From: Bacteroidales bacterium
GTDB taxonomy: Bacteria > Bacteroidota > Bacteroidia > Bacteroidales > UBA932
NCBI GenBank assembly: GCA_017400135.1
Contig: JAFPVJ010000008.1
Location: forward strand, 1-63,180
Reading direction: 5' to 3'
Length of the DNA: 63,180 nt
Part shown: positions 51,663 through 61,539 of the stretch, piece by piece
Layout: the number at the start of each line of letters is the position of its first letter
Position numbering within the stretch: the stretch's first letter is position 1
Translations under genes and position numbers: made by a program
The notes under the pieces: generated by a model
Told to the model about the DNA's origin: nothing
Seen by the model: the letters and a program-made list of their open reading frames with translations, nothing else
The model's database searches: none

Positions 51663-51800
51663 TCGTGAGAGTACCGGGAGGAAATCCCCGGTCGGGGCCG
51701 GGGATGATGGTGGTTTGTGTCACGAACGTGATCGGAGGCGTTGTCGGGGCTGGCTTTTCAATCCCCGCGAAAGGATAGGATGATGGCTCAGACCGGGTTT

Positions 51801-53066
<1,266 letters not shown>

Positions 53067-53069
53067 CAT

Positions 53070-53116
53070 TTTAGCATTTTTTAGACGTGGTTGCAAGCAG
53101 TCAAATCTGTCCACGT
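53070..53116 (-). promoter_or_regulatory. SAM-II riboswitch controlling metK
   Basis: On the minus strand the leader shows the SAM-II layout: stem P1 ACGTGG/CCACGT closing a loop with GATTTGAC and TTGCAA, then a purine-rich stretch and the conserved GCTAAA that forms the pseudoknot, a few bases before the start codon. Compared from memory with the Sargasso Sea metX SAM-II, the GATTTAAC, TTGCAA and GCTAAA elements are all conserved. Closeness to the start suggests translational control. Confidence 0.8.
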
Positions 53117-53130
53117 ATGTCAAAGTGCTG

Positions 53131-53138
53131 CAAAGGTA
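53131..53138 (-). promoter_or_regulatory. metK -7 box
   Basis: TACCTTTG on the minus strand (complement of 53131-53138) would start transcription near 53124, a few bases before the riboswitch. No clear -33 box. Confidence 0.5.
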
Positions 53139-53207
53139 GGCAATAATCCCGAAAAACCAAGCGGAAACCCGTGTTGAAAACTATAAGGAAAAAAACTTCA
53201 CGCGCGC

Positions 53208-53239
53208 GTTGTATCCTATCAGAATTTAGACTAATTTTG
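53208..53239 (+). promoter_or_regulatory. Promoter of the first TonB-dependent receptor operon
   Basis: GTTG at 53208-53211, 20 bases, TAATTTTG at 53232-53239, close to consensus. Transcription near 53246 gives a leader of about 45 nt. Confidence 0.5.
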
Positions 53240-53290
53240 CTCCGTTTTTTGTGGGAAACAAAAACAAATCATACTATTTCATTCGTTCTT

Positions 53291-56200
53291 ATGAGAAAAG
53301 CTTTGAAAAGCATCCTGCTCGCAATCGCCACGCTGATTGCGGGCTCGGTCGCCTATGCCCAGGTGACGACTTCGTCCTTGGCCGGATTGATTTCCGACAC
53401 CCAGGGAGATGCGATTCCGGGAGCCACGGTCATCGCCGTGCACGTGCCCTCCGGGACCCAGTACTACGGTCTTTCCAACACGGAAGGACGTTTCAACATC
53501 AACGGTATGCGCTCCGGCGGTCCCTATTCCGTCGAGGTCTCCTGCCTGGGTTATCAGACGGTCAAGTTCACGGACGTGACGCTCCAGCTCGCTGAAGTCT
53601 ACGGCCTGGACGCCTGCCTGACGGACGATGTCCAAGCCCTCAACGAGGCGATCGTGATCTCTTCGGCCGCGTCCAAGTTCTCCACCGAGAAGACCGGCGC
53701 TGCGACCAACATCAGCAACAAGGAGATCGTCAGCATCCCGACGGTCAACCGCAACATCACCGACGTGACCCGCCTTTCCCCTTACGGCGGCAACGGAATG
53801 AGCTTCGCCGGTACCGACGGCCGCACGGCCAACTTCACCGTGGACGGTGCGAACTTCAACAACAACTTCGGTCTGAGTGAGAAGCTCCCCGGTGGCGGCA
53901 ACCCGATCTCCATCGATGCGATCGAGGAACTCCAGGTCGTGATTTCACCTTACGACGTGCGTCAGACCAACTTCATCGGCGGCGGTGTCAACGCCATCAC
54001 GAAGTCCGGTACCAACACCTTCAAGGGAACGGCTTACGTCTACCACCGCAACGAGAACATGCGCGGCAACATGGTCAACGGCGTCGAGCAGGCCGGTGCG
54101 CGCGACATCGACCGCAGCACGACCTACGGCGCGACCCTCGGCGGCCCGATCATCAAGAACAAGCTCTTCTTCTTCGTCAACTTCGAGTATTCCAAGATCC
54201 CGACCGTCGCCAACCGCTGGATGGCATCCACGGACGGCGTGGGCGACGAGGCGCTCCATCTCTCCTACTGTACGGTCGATGACCTGGAGCGTGTCAAGGA
54301 GCACGTCGCTTCCCGTTACGGTTACGACACCGGTTCCTACACCGAGTTCCCGGCCGACCAGAACAACGTCAAGGCCCTGGCCCGCATCGACTGGAACATC
54401 AACGACAAGAACCACCTGGCCCTGCGGTACAACTATACCAACAACCTGGCCTGGAATTCTCCCAACGCTTCTTCGATGGACGGCGGCACCCGTTCTCCTT
54501 ACGCCCGTATGTCCCTGTACTCGATGGCTTTCGCCAACTCGATGTACTCGATGAACAACATGGTCCATTCCGCCTCCCTCGACCTGAACAGCCGGATCTC
54601 CAACAACCTGTCCAACCAGTTCCTGGCCACGGTCTCCAAGCTGGATGACATCCGCGGATCCAATTCCACGGACTTCCCGTTCATCGACATCCAGGACGGC
54701 ACCGGCGGCAATGTCCAGTACATGTCCCTCGGTTACGAGCTCTTCACCTGGAACAATGCCGTGCACAACACCATCGCCAACATCAAGGATGACCTGACCT
54801 GGTATGCCGGCAACCACAAGGTGATGACCGGCGTGACCTACGAGTATCAGATGGCGGACAACCAGTACATGCGTAACGGTACCGGTTACTACCGCTACCG
54901 CAGCGTCGACGATTTCATCAACGGCGCCACTCCGGAGGTCGTCGCCCTGACCTACGGCTATGACGGTGAATTCGCCCCGGCCGCCCGCGTGCAGTTCCAC
55001 AAGGCCGGCATCTACGCCCAGGATGACTGGGCCGTCACGCCGCGCTTCAAGCTGACCTACGGCATCCGTTTCGACGGCCTGTTCTTCGACAACGGAGACC
55101 TTCTCCGCAACCAGGCGATCTACGACCTGACCTATTATCCGAAGAGCTACGGCTACACCGAGCAGCACATCGACACCGGCAAATGGCCCACCGCCAACGT
55201 GACCGTTTCCCCGCGTCTCGGCTTCGTCTGGGACGTCAAGGGTGACAAGAGCCTGAAGGTCCGCGGCGGTACCGGTTTCTTCACCGGCCGCCTGCCCCTG
55301 GTGTTCTTCACCAACATGCCTACCAACGGCGGTCTGGTCCAGTACAAGGGTGCCTGGAGTGCCAAGACCCAGGTCTGGGACGGCAAGAAGGGTATTCCCA
55401 AGCCCGGATATGCCAATTATACCGGCGCTTACACGACTGATGCCAACGGCAACCGTTACATGGACATGAGCCAGTTCGCTGGCGGTGTCCTTGACCGTAC
55501 CGCCCTCCACGACAAACTGATCGGCATGGGCTTCCCGGATACGGTTTCTCCCGAGTCGGGTACCGTTCCTTCCGCCATCGCGGCCGTGGATCCCAAGTTC
55601 AAGATGCCGCAGGTCTGGAAGACCTCCCTGGCCATCGACTGGTCGCTGCCGTTCTCCTTCCCGTTCACGCTGTCCGCGGAAGGCATCTTCGACAAGACCA
55701 TCAATGCGGTCACCATATCCGACTGGAGCATGAAGCCGGTCGAGAGTTTCGCCACCTTCAACGGGGCTGACAACCGTCCGGTCTATCCTTCCGAGTACCG
55801 CAACAACACCAAGGCTTTCGTCCTGGAGAACACGCCTTACGGCTACGGCTGGTCCGGAAGTGTTTCCCTCAAGACTTCCCCGATCCCCGAACTTGACATC
55901 TATGCCGCTTACACCCACGTGGAGCGCTATGAGGTCACGGGCATGCCGGGTTCCGACGCCGAGTCGGCCTTCACTTACGTGCCGACCAGCAAGGGCCCGA
56001 ACAACATCCGCCTGCACAGTTCCCAGTACGTGACGCCGGACCGTGTCATCGCTTCCGTCACGCACAACGACCACAGCGGCAACCACTTCAGCTTCATCTA
56101 TGAGAGCTGGAGGGGCGGCTACAACTACTCCTACATGCTGTCCAACGACATGAACGGAGACGGCTATCAGTACGATGCCCTCTACATCCCCACGGACGAG

Positions 56201-56647
56201 CAGGTGTCCAGCCGCGAGTTCCGTTTCGCCTCCGATGACGACCGTGACCGCTTCATGGCCTACGTCCACAAGGATCCGTACCTCAGCACCCATCAGGGCC
56301 AGTATGCCGAGCCTTACGCCGTCTTCTCTCCCTGGGTCCACCGCTTCGACGTCGCGTACAAGCACGACTTCAAGGTCAACGTGGGCAAGACGGTCAACGT
56401 CCTGCAGCTCAGTTTCGACATCAAGAACCTGGCGAACCTGTTCAACAGCAGCTGGGGCGTTTCCAAGTCGATGCTGTCCGGCCTCAATTCCGGCCGTATC
56501 CTGAAGTTCGAAGGGGCTGATTCCGAAGGATATGCCACCTTCTCCACTCCTTCCGCCGTCAGCGGCAGCACCCAGACCTGGGCTCCGGTCTACTCGATCG
56601 GCCAGTGCTGGTACGCCTCCGTCGGTATCAAGTACATGTTCAACTAA
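53291..56647 (+). CDS. Oar-like TonB-dependent outer-membrane receptor (1)
   Basis: This 1118-residue protein has a signal peptide (MRKALKSILLAIATLIAGSV, then AYAQ), a carboxypeptidase-regulatory-like domain (about residues 28-105: SLAGLISDTQGDAIPGATVI, GRFNINGMRSGGPYSVEVSC), a plug domain (IDAIEELQVVISPYDVRQTN; GGGVNAITKSGTNTFKG) and a long beta-barrel ending in SVGIKYMFN. This is the Oar-like branch rather than SusC; no SusD gene is present. The substrate is unknown. It is followed after 18 nt by a BACON/OB-fold surface lipoprotein, so the two probably form an export or uptake pair. Confidence 0.88.
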   Translation: MRKALKSILLAIATLIAGSVAYAQVTTSSLAGLISDTQGDAIPGATVIAVHVPSGTQYYGLSNTEGRFNINGMRSGGPYSVEVSCLGYQTVKFTDVTLQLAEVYGLDACLTDDVQALNEAIVISSAASKFSTEKTGAATNISNKEIVSIPTVNRNITDVTRLSPYGGNGMSFAGTDGRTANFTVDGANFNNNFGLSEKLPGGGNPISIDAIEELQVVISPYDVRQTNFIGGGVNAITKSGTNTFKGTAYVYHRNENMRGNMVNGVEQAGARDIDRSTTYGATLGGPIIKNKLFFFVNFEYSKIPTVANRWMASTDGVGDEALHLSYCTVDDLERVKEHVASRYGYDTGSYTEFPADQNNVKALARIDWNINDKNHLALRYNYTNNLAWNSPNASSMDGGTRSPYARMSLYSMAFANSMYSMNNMVHSASLDLNSRISNNLSNQFLATVSKLDDIRGSNSTDFPFIDIQDGTGGNVQYMSLGYELFTWNNAVHNTIANIKDDLTWYAGNHKVMTGVTYEYQMADNQYMRNGTGYYRYRSVDDFINGATPEVVALTYGYDGEFAPAARVQFHKAGIYAQDDWAVTPRFKLTYGIRFDGLFFDNGDLLRNQAIYDLTYYPKSYGYTEQHIDTGKWPTANVTVSPRLGFVWDVKGDKSLKVRGGTGFFTGRLPLVFFTNMPTNGGLVQYKGAWSAKTQVWDGKKGIPKPGYANYTGAYTTDANGNRYMDMSQFAGGVLDRTALHDKLIGMGFPDTVSPESGTVPSAIAAVDPKFKMPQVWKTSLAIDWSLPFSFPFTLSAEGIFDKTINAVTISDWSMKPVESFATFNGADNRPVYPSEYRNNTKAFVLENTPYGYGWSGSVSLKTSPIPELDIYAAYTHVERYEVTGMPGSDAESAFTYVPTSKGPNNIRLHSSQYVTPDRVIASVTHNDHSGNHFSFIYESWRGGYNYSYMLSNDMNGDGYQYDALYIPTDEQVSSREFRFASDDDRDRFMAYVHKDPYLSTHQGQYAEPYAVFSPWVHRFDVAYKHDFKVNVGKTVNVLQLSFDIKNLANLFNSSWGVSKSMLSGLNSGRILKFEGADSEGYATFSTPSAVSGSTQTWAPVYSIGQCWYASVGIKYMFN

Positions 56648-56665
56648 TCAAGGAGGAAAGGCAAT

Positions 56666-58660
56666 ATGAAACTGAATTATTTATTCATCGCCCTCGTTTC
56701 TTCCGCGGCCCTCATTGCGGCCTGCGAAAAGGAAGAGCCCACAACTCTCGATAACATCCAGCTCGACAGGTCCTACGTGTCCATTCCCGCCGCCGGCGGC
56801 GATGCCAACCTCGTCATCACGGCGACGGAGCCCTGGGCTTTCGAGAAAGTTGTCTCGATCGAGAACAACGTCTATGTGGAGCTTCCCACCTGGCTCACCG
56901 CCAACACGCTTTCCGGTTCCGCCGGTGAGACGACCGTCCGCTTCCACGCCGACTTCATCGACGGCGGTCGGGAGCAGGAGCTTCAGATCAAGTGCGGAGA
57001 CCATATCCAGTACGTGATGGTCCGCCAGGGTTCCCTGGATGCGGTCAAGGCCTCCTGTGCGGAAGTTATTGCCGGCGCTGACGGCAAGACCTTCACCGTT
57101 TCCGGTGTCTGCACCTCCATCGCCAACACCAGCTATGGCAACTGGTACCTGAATGACGGCACCGGCGAGGTGTACATCTACGGTACCGTGGACGCCGACG
57201 GCAAGTACAACTGGTCCAGCTTCAACATCGAGGTGGGCGACGTCGTGACCGTCCAGGGTCCCAAGACGACCTACAACGGCACCGTCGAACTCGTGGATGT
57301 CTCCGTCGTCAAGGTGGTCAAGTCTCTCCTGAAGGTGGATGTCTCCTCGATGAATTTCCCGAAAGAGGGTGGCGAGTTTGTCGCCAAGGCCGCCTATAAG
57401 GGCAACGGCGTCTTCGTCAACACACCCGACGCATGGGCCCAGCTTGTGAGCATGGATTATGTGAAGGGTGTCCCGACCAAGGTCGAACCCCATCCGGCCG
57501 ATACGGCTGTGATCACTTTCCGCATCCTTCCCAACGAAGAGGATACCCGCACGGGTGTCATTACCCTGACCAGTGCTTCCGGCAACCAGTCTTCCGAGGC
57601 TACGATCGCCATTTCCCAGGCTTCCGGCCTCGCGGCTCAGCCGCTGCCTTACTCCGCGACCTTCCTGGAGAACCAGTGCAGCTGGGAGACCACGGACGTC
57701 GTCCCGGTCGAGGGTGTTGAGAGCATCTGGGTTCAGGATCCGAAGTACGGCATGGTCGCCAAGGCCACCAAGAAGGCCGACTCGAAGGCCGACCTGGTCA
57801 GCCCGCTGATCGACCTTTCCAAGGTCAGCTCCGCCGTCCTCAGCTTCGAACACGTGCAGCGCTTTACCAACTCGACTCCCAGCAAGTACCTCAAGCTCTT
57901 CGTCAGCATCGACAACGGCGAGAACTGGACCGAGGTATTGATCCCGACCTATTCTCCCGGCACTAACTGGACGTATGTCACTTCCGGCGACATCAGCCTG
58001 AAGCCTTTCGTCGGCAACCTGGTCAAGCTCAAGTTCGAGTACACCAGTGATCTGGTCAACTTCGCCACCTGGGAGATCAAGAACCTGAAGATCGTCGAGG
58101 GTGATGCCACGATCGCCAGCGTCGCTTCTCTCATCGATGCCACGGTCACGGCTGAGGCGGCCTGGAGCGGCACCTTCAATGACGCTGTCGTGACGTACGT
58201 CAATGGCAGCAATGCGTTCATCGAGGACGGCACCGGCGGCATTCAGATCTACAAGAGCGGCCACGGTCTCACTGCAGGCCAGACGATCAACGGCGAGGTC
58301 TCCGGCAAGGTGAAGTTGTACAACGGCTTCTCCGAGCTGACCGACCTGGATCTCAGCAAGGCCACCGTCGCCAGCGGTGAGGTTCCGGCTCCGACCGCCA
58401 TGACCCTGGCCGACTTGCTGAAGTGTTACCTGCGCTTCCAGAACTGCCAGGTCAAGCTGTCGGGCGTGACCTTCGATACGCCCATCACCCCTTCCGCCCG
58501 CACCGGCAAGATCAGCCAGGACGGCAGTTCCATCAATGCTTACGCCCAGATCAAGAACACCATTGACATGTCTGGCACCGGTGACCTGATCTGCTGGCCT
58601 ACCCGTTACAACGCCAACCTGCAGGTCGGCGTCTGGGACAACGCACACTTCACCAAGTAA
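56666..58660 (+). CDS. BACON/OB-fold multidomain lipoprotein (1)
   Basis: A 664-residue lipoprotein (lipobox LIAACEKEEP). After a BACON domain (about 30-125; LQIKCGDHIQYVMVRQGS) comes an OB-fold-like domain (about 130-222; NWYLNDGTGEVYIYGTVDAD, then VGDVVTVQGP), a second BACON-like domain (225-330), a jelly-roll-like domain (340-480; LVSPLIDLSKVSSAVLSFEH) and another OB-fold-like domain (DUF5689-like; AFIEDGTGGIQIYKSGHGL). The acidic residues after the lipid Cys suggest surface exposure. No catalytic residues are recognisable; a glycan- or nucleic-acid-binding role is possible. It ends at a strong terminator. Confidence 0.75.
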   Translation: MKLNYLFIALVSSAALIAACEKEEPTTLDNIQLDRSYVSIPAAGGDANLVITATEPWAFEKVVSIENNVYVELPTWLTANTLSGSAGETTVRFHADFIDGGREQELQIKCGDHIQYVMVRQGSLDAVKASCAEVIAGADGKTFTVSGVCTSIANTSYGNWYLNDGTGEVYIYGTVDADGKYNWSSFNIEVGDVVTVQGPKTTYNGTVELVDVSVVKVVKSLLKVDVSSMNFPKEGGEFVAKAAYKGNGVFVNTPDAWAQLVSMDYVKGVPTKVEPHPADTAVITFRILPNEEDTRTGVITLTSASGNQSSEATIAISQASGLAAQPLPYSATFLENQCSWETTDVVPVEGVESIWVQDPKYGMVAKATKKADSKADLVSPLIDLSKVSSAVLSFEHVQRFTNSTPSKYLKLFVSIDNGENWTEVLIPTYSPGTNWTYVTSGDISLKPFVGNLVKLKFEYTSDLVNFATWEIKNLKIVEGDATIASVASLIDATVTAEAAWSGTFNDAVVTYVNGSNAFIEDGTGGIQIYKSGHGLTAGQTINGEVSGKVKLYNGFSELTDLDLSKATVASGEVPAPTAMTLADLLKCYLRFQNCQVKLSGVTFDTPITPSARTGKISQDGSSINAYAQIKNTIDMSGTGDLICWPTRYNANLQVGVWDNAHFTK

Positions 58661-58685
58661 TCCTTCGGATCAGCCTGGAAAAATG

Positions 58686-58718
58686 AGCTCCACTTTCAGT
58701 GGGGCTCTTTTTTTTTAT
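58686..58718 (+). terminator. Rho-independent terminator after BACON lipoprotein 1
   Basis: A 10-bp stem (58686-58695 with 58699-58708, one G:T pair), loop TTC and ten T. It closes the first receptor-lipoprotein operon. A TAGTTTTG box at 58733-58740 just after it can start the next operon. Confidence 0.88.
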
Positions 58719-58732
58719 TCAAAAAATAATTA

Positions 58733-58740
58733 GTTTTGTT
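58733..58740 (+). promoter_or_regulatory. -7 box of the second receptor operon
   Basis: TAGTTTTG; the expected -33 position falls in the T-run of the terminator (TTTT). The transcript would begin about 7 nt before the ATG at 58754. Confidence 0.45.
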
Positions 58741-58753
58741 TCTTGCCATTACC

Positions 58754-61126
58754 ATGCAGACACTGAAACAAATCTGGTTGACAACCCTCGGTCTGGTTTT
58801 CGCGTGCGCGACTGCGCTTGCGCAGGTTACCGGTGCCGGATTGAGGGGTTTCGTCTACGATGAGCAGCGGGCCCCTCTGGCGGGCGCGACGGTGTCTGTC
58901 GTCCACGGTCCGACCGGGACGCATTATGAGACGGTGACCAACGAAAAGGGCCGTTTCGTGCTGGATGGCCTGCGTCCGGGCGGCCCGTACCGGGTGGAAG
59001 TTTACCTGATTGGAAAGAAGGGTGTCGAGGTGGAGGATGTCACGGTGACCCTGGGTGAGGCGGGCGAGATGGAAGTGGTGCTCCAGCCCATTGAGGTGCT
59101 GGGTGAAGTCTATTCCACGGCAGAAGCGCCCGTGGCGCCCGGTGCCGACGGGGGCGGACTTGTGATGGATCGCGGAATGGTCGAATCCGTACCTGTCTTC
59201 ACGCGCAGCCTGGACGATATCCTGGTTTTCGTGCCTCAGACGACAACCGGCGCCTACGGGCTGTCCTTCCTGGCGTCCAACCCCTTGTATAATTCAATCC
59301 GCATCGACGGAGCGCCGACGGGCGATCCTTTCTATCTGCAGGGCGTGAGTCCCGTGTCCCTGGAGCAGATCGAGGCGATCCGGGTCACGACGACTCCCTT
59401 TGACGTGCGGCAGTCCGGATTCACCGGAGGTGCCGTGGATATCGTGACGAAATCCGGCACGAACCGTATCGGCGGTTCGGCTTACACTCATTTTGCCGGC
59501 TCCGGTCTCAGCGCCGCGGATGTGAGCCACAGCGTCTATGGGTTCACCGTCGGAGCGCCCGTGGTCCGGGACAGGCTGTACGTGTTCGCCGGCGGCGAAT
59601 ACGGTGGCGGCGTCCTGGACGGAATGGCTGAGCATACGGCGCATGCCCATGCCCGCGTGGACTGGAACCTCGGCGAAGCGCACGACCTGATGGCCCGTGT
59701 GCAGTACCTGGATTCGCAGGTGGGGGACGCGGTCAGTTTCGTGTCCCGGCTGGATTCCCGCCTGGGCGAGAAGGCTTCCAACGAATTGCTGGCCGGGGGC
59801 ATGATGGTCCTCGGGGGGCGGAATGACTGGTCCCTGACGGACAATTTCTTCCTCCTTTCCGGTCAGCACCGCTTCACGTTCGGCACGCAGGATGCGCTTC
59901 TCGGTCCCGTGCTGAACTTGTCGGCTTACGCCCAGGATGAATGGGCGCCTTCTCCGCGTTTCCTTTTGAGTTTCGGCGTGCGTGCGGATGCTCCGCTCGT
60001 ACTGGGCGAGTCTGCCGGGCGGGTGGATCAGATCCTGCCGTCGGTTTCGCCCCGGCTCGGCTTCCGCTTATATACCGACAGGGAGCGCCGCGCGTTCCTG
60101 CGGGGCGGCGCCGGACTGTATACCGGCCGCCTTCCCTTCGCCTGGCTGCACTTTCCGGGGAAGGGTGCCGCTTCCCAGCCCCGGGTGGCGCGGGCCAATC
60201 TCGGCTACGAGCAGCATTTCCGGGACGGATGGACGATTTCCGTGGATGCGGTGGCCGGCAAGACGCTTTCGGACGTGTTTTTCGAGGAAAACGTCCTGTC
60301 CCGGACGGACAAGGGCTACGCCTATTCCGCTGCCGCCCAGATCCAGAAGCATTTCCGCTGGGGACTGGACCTGCTCCTGTCCTACGCGATCAACCGCTCC
60401 TTCTCTTCCTTTGACGCGCATGATGCAGATGCTCTCGCGTCTTGGAGCCGTCATCTGGGCGTGGATCCGCTGGACAAGACGGAGCTGTCGATGTCGGCTT
60501 TCGACCGGCCGCAGCACCTTTCCTTCCTGGCTTCGTATGTCTCCCCGATCTACGGAATCTGCCGCACGCGCCTTTCCGTCGCCGTGCAGGGCCTGTCGGG
60601 GCAGCATTATTCCTACTCGCTGGATGATTCCGTGATGGATTTCAACGGAGATGGCTGCCCGGGCAACTCCCTGCTGTACATTCCGACGGAGGCCGAACTG
60701 GTCGGCATGAGCTGGACCGATCCCGCCAGCGCCGCGAAGTTTGAGAATTTCATCCGCACGGACGAGTACCTGAGCTCGCACCGCGGGATCTGGACGCGGC
60801 GCAACGCCGGCGCCACGCCGTTCGAGACCCGGGTGGACGTGAAACTGGCGCAGGACTTCTATTTCGACAAGCGGCGCGGCCGCCATGTCGAACTGGTGGC
60901 CGACCTGATCAATGCCGGGAACCTGTGTTCGCCGGCATTCGGCATCTCCTATCTGCTTTGGCAGAGGGAATGCGGAGCTCCGGGGGCGGTGAACGTGTTG
61001 CGCCCGGACGGCAAGGACGGAGATGTGACGGCTTATTCCTTCTCCGCGGATGCCGTGTCGGGATTACTGAAAGACCCGTTGCGTTCAGCCTGGCGCTGCT
61101 CGCTCGGGGTACGGGTTTGTTTTTGA
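58754..61126 (+). CDS. Oar-like TonB-dependent receptor (2), short form
   Basis: A 790-residue paralogue of the receptor at 53.3 kb: signal peptide (MQTLKQIWLTTLGLVFACAT, then ALAQ), the same regulatory-like domain (LRGFVYDEQRAPLAGATVSV; GRFVLDGLRPGGPYRVEVYL), and a plug with TTTPFDVRQSGFTGGAVDIV and TKSGTNRIGG. The barrel is over 300 residues shorter, and the Asn-rich plug segment of copy 1 is reduced. It ends RCSLGVRVCF, with a terminal Phe typical of outer-membrane barrels, so it looks functional rather than truncated. ATG 58754 is used; the frame upstream starts at a TTG inside the promoter. Confidence 0.85.
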   Translation: MQTLKQIWLTTLGLVFACATALAQVTGAGLRGFVYDEQRAPLAGATVSVVHGPTGTHYETVTNEKGRFVLDGLRPGGPYRVEVYLIGKKGVEVEDVTVTLGEAGEMEVVLQPIEVLGEVYSTAEAPVAPGADGGGLVMDRGMVESVPVFTRSLDDILVFVPQTTTGAYGLSFLASNPLYNSIRIDGAPTGDPFYLQGVSPVSLEQIEAIRVTTTPFDVRQSGFTGGAVDIVTKSGTNRIGGSAYTHFAGSGLSAADVSHSVYGFTVGAPVVRDRLYVFAGGEYGGGVLDGMAEHTAHAHARVDWNLGEAHDLMARVQYLDSQVGDAVSFVSRLDSRLGEKASNELLAGGMMVLGGRNDWSLTDNFFLLSGQHRFTFGTQDALLGPVLNLSAYAQDEWAPSPRFLLSFGVRADAPLVLGESAGRVDQILPSVSPRLGFRLYTDRERRAFLRGGAGLYTGRLPFAWLHFPGKGAASQPRVARANLGYEQHFRDGWTISVDAVAGKTLSDVFFEENVLSRTDKGYAYSAAAQIQKHFRWGLDLLLSYAINRSFSSFDAHDADALASWSRHLGVDPLDKTELSMSAFDRPQHLSFLASYVSPIYGICRTRLSVAVQGLSGQHYSYSLDDSVMDFNGDGCPGNSLLYIPTEAELVGMSWTDPASAAKFENFIRTDEYLSSHRGIWTRRNAGATPFETRVDVKLAQDFYFDKRRGRHVELVADLINAGNLCSPAFGISYLLWQRECGAPGAVNVLRPDGKDGDVTAYSFSADAVSGLLKDPLRSAWRCSLGVRVCF

Positions 61127-61137
61127 TATAGTTGAGG

Positions 61138-61494
61138 ATGAAGAGATTGCTGAAACGCTTGGTGATTGTGGCCGCGGCGGTCCTGGTGACGGCCTGCGAC
61201 TTCGAGAACTATCGGGGCCGGGAACTGACGTCTTCGCTGACGGTCAGCCCCCGGGAATTCGCGTTCGAGACAACGGCCCTGACACAGACGTCCTTCCAGA
61301 TACAGGCCGTCGGAGACTGGATCATCATCGCTCCCCAGGCCCTGACCGTCCAGCCCCTTTACGGCTCCGGGGACACGGAGGTGTCCGTCTGGATCCCCGC
61401 TGCGGAGAACGTTTCGGCGATATCGTATACCTTGTATGTCTGTGGAACGGATGTGACGGTGCCCGTTGTCATCCGCCAGGGCACGGAAGAATGA
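61138..61494 (+). CDS. Small single-BACON-like lipoprotein
   Basis: A 118-residue lipoprotein (lipobox VTAC after MKRLLKRLVIVAAAVLV) made of one BACON-like beta-sandwich: SLTVSPREFAFETTALTQTS, FQIQAVGDWIII and the terminal VPVVIRQGTEE, the usual last BACON strand. It starts 11 nt after receptor 2 and 45 nt before the next lipoprotein. A cut-down partner of the receptor is the simplest reading. Confidence 0.7.
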   Translation: MKRLLKRLVIVAAAVLVTACDFENYRGRELTSSLTVSPREFAFETTALTQTSFQIQAVGDWIIIAPQALTVQPLYGSGDTEVSVWIPAAENVSAISYTLYVCGTDVTVPVVIRQGTEE

Positions 61495-61539
61495 AAAAAA
61501 GAATCCTTTGAGATCAATCAATAATTAATAACTCTTTTT

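Noticed and set aside
51684-51705. A terminator for metK
   Set aside because: The 8-bp palindrome is strong but lacks a U-tract on the metK strand and is about 100 nt past the stop, so I do not call it a terminator.
53291-61126. SusC/SusD polysaccharide utilisation locus
   Set aside because: The receptors are of the Oar-like type, no SusD-like protein follows and no glycoside hydrolase is present in the window.
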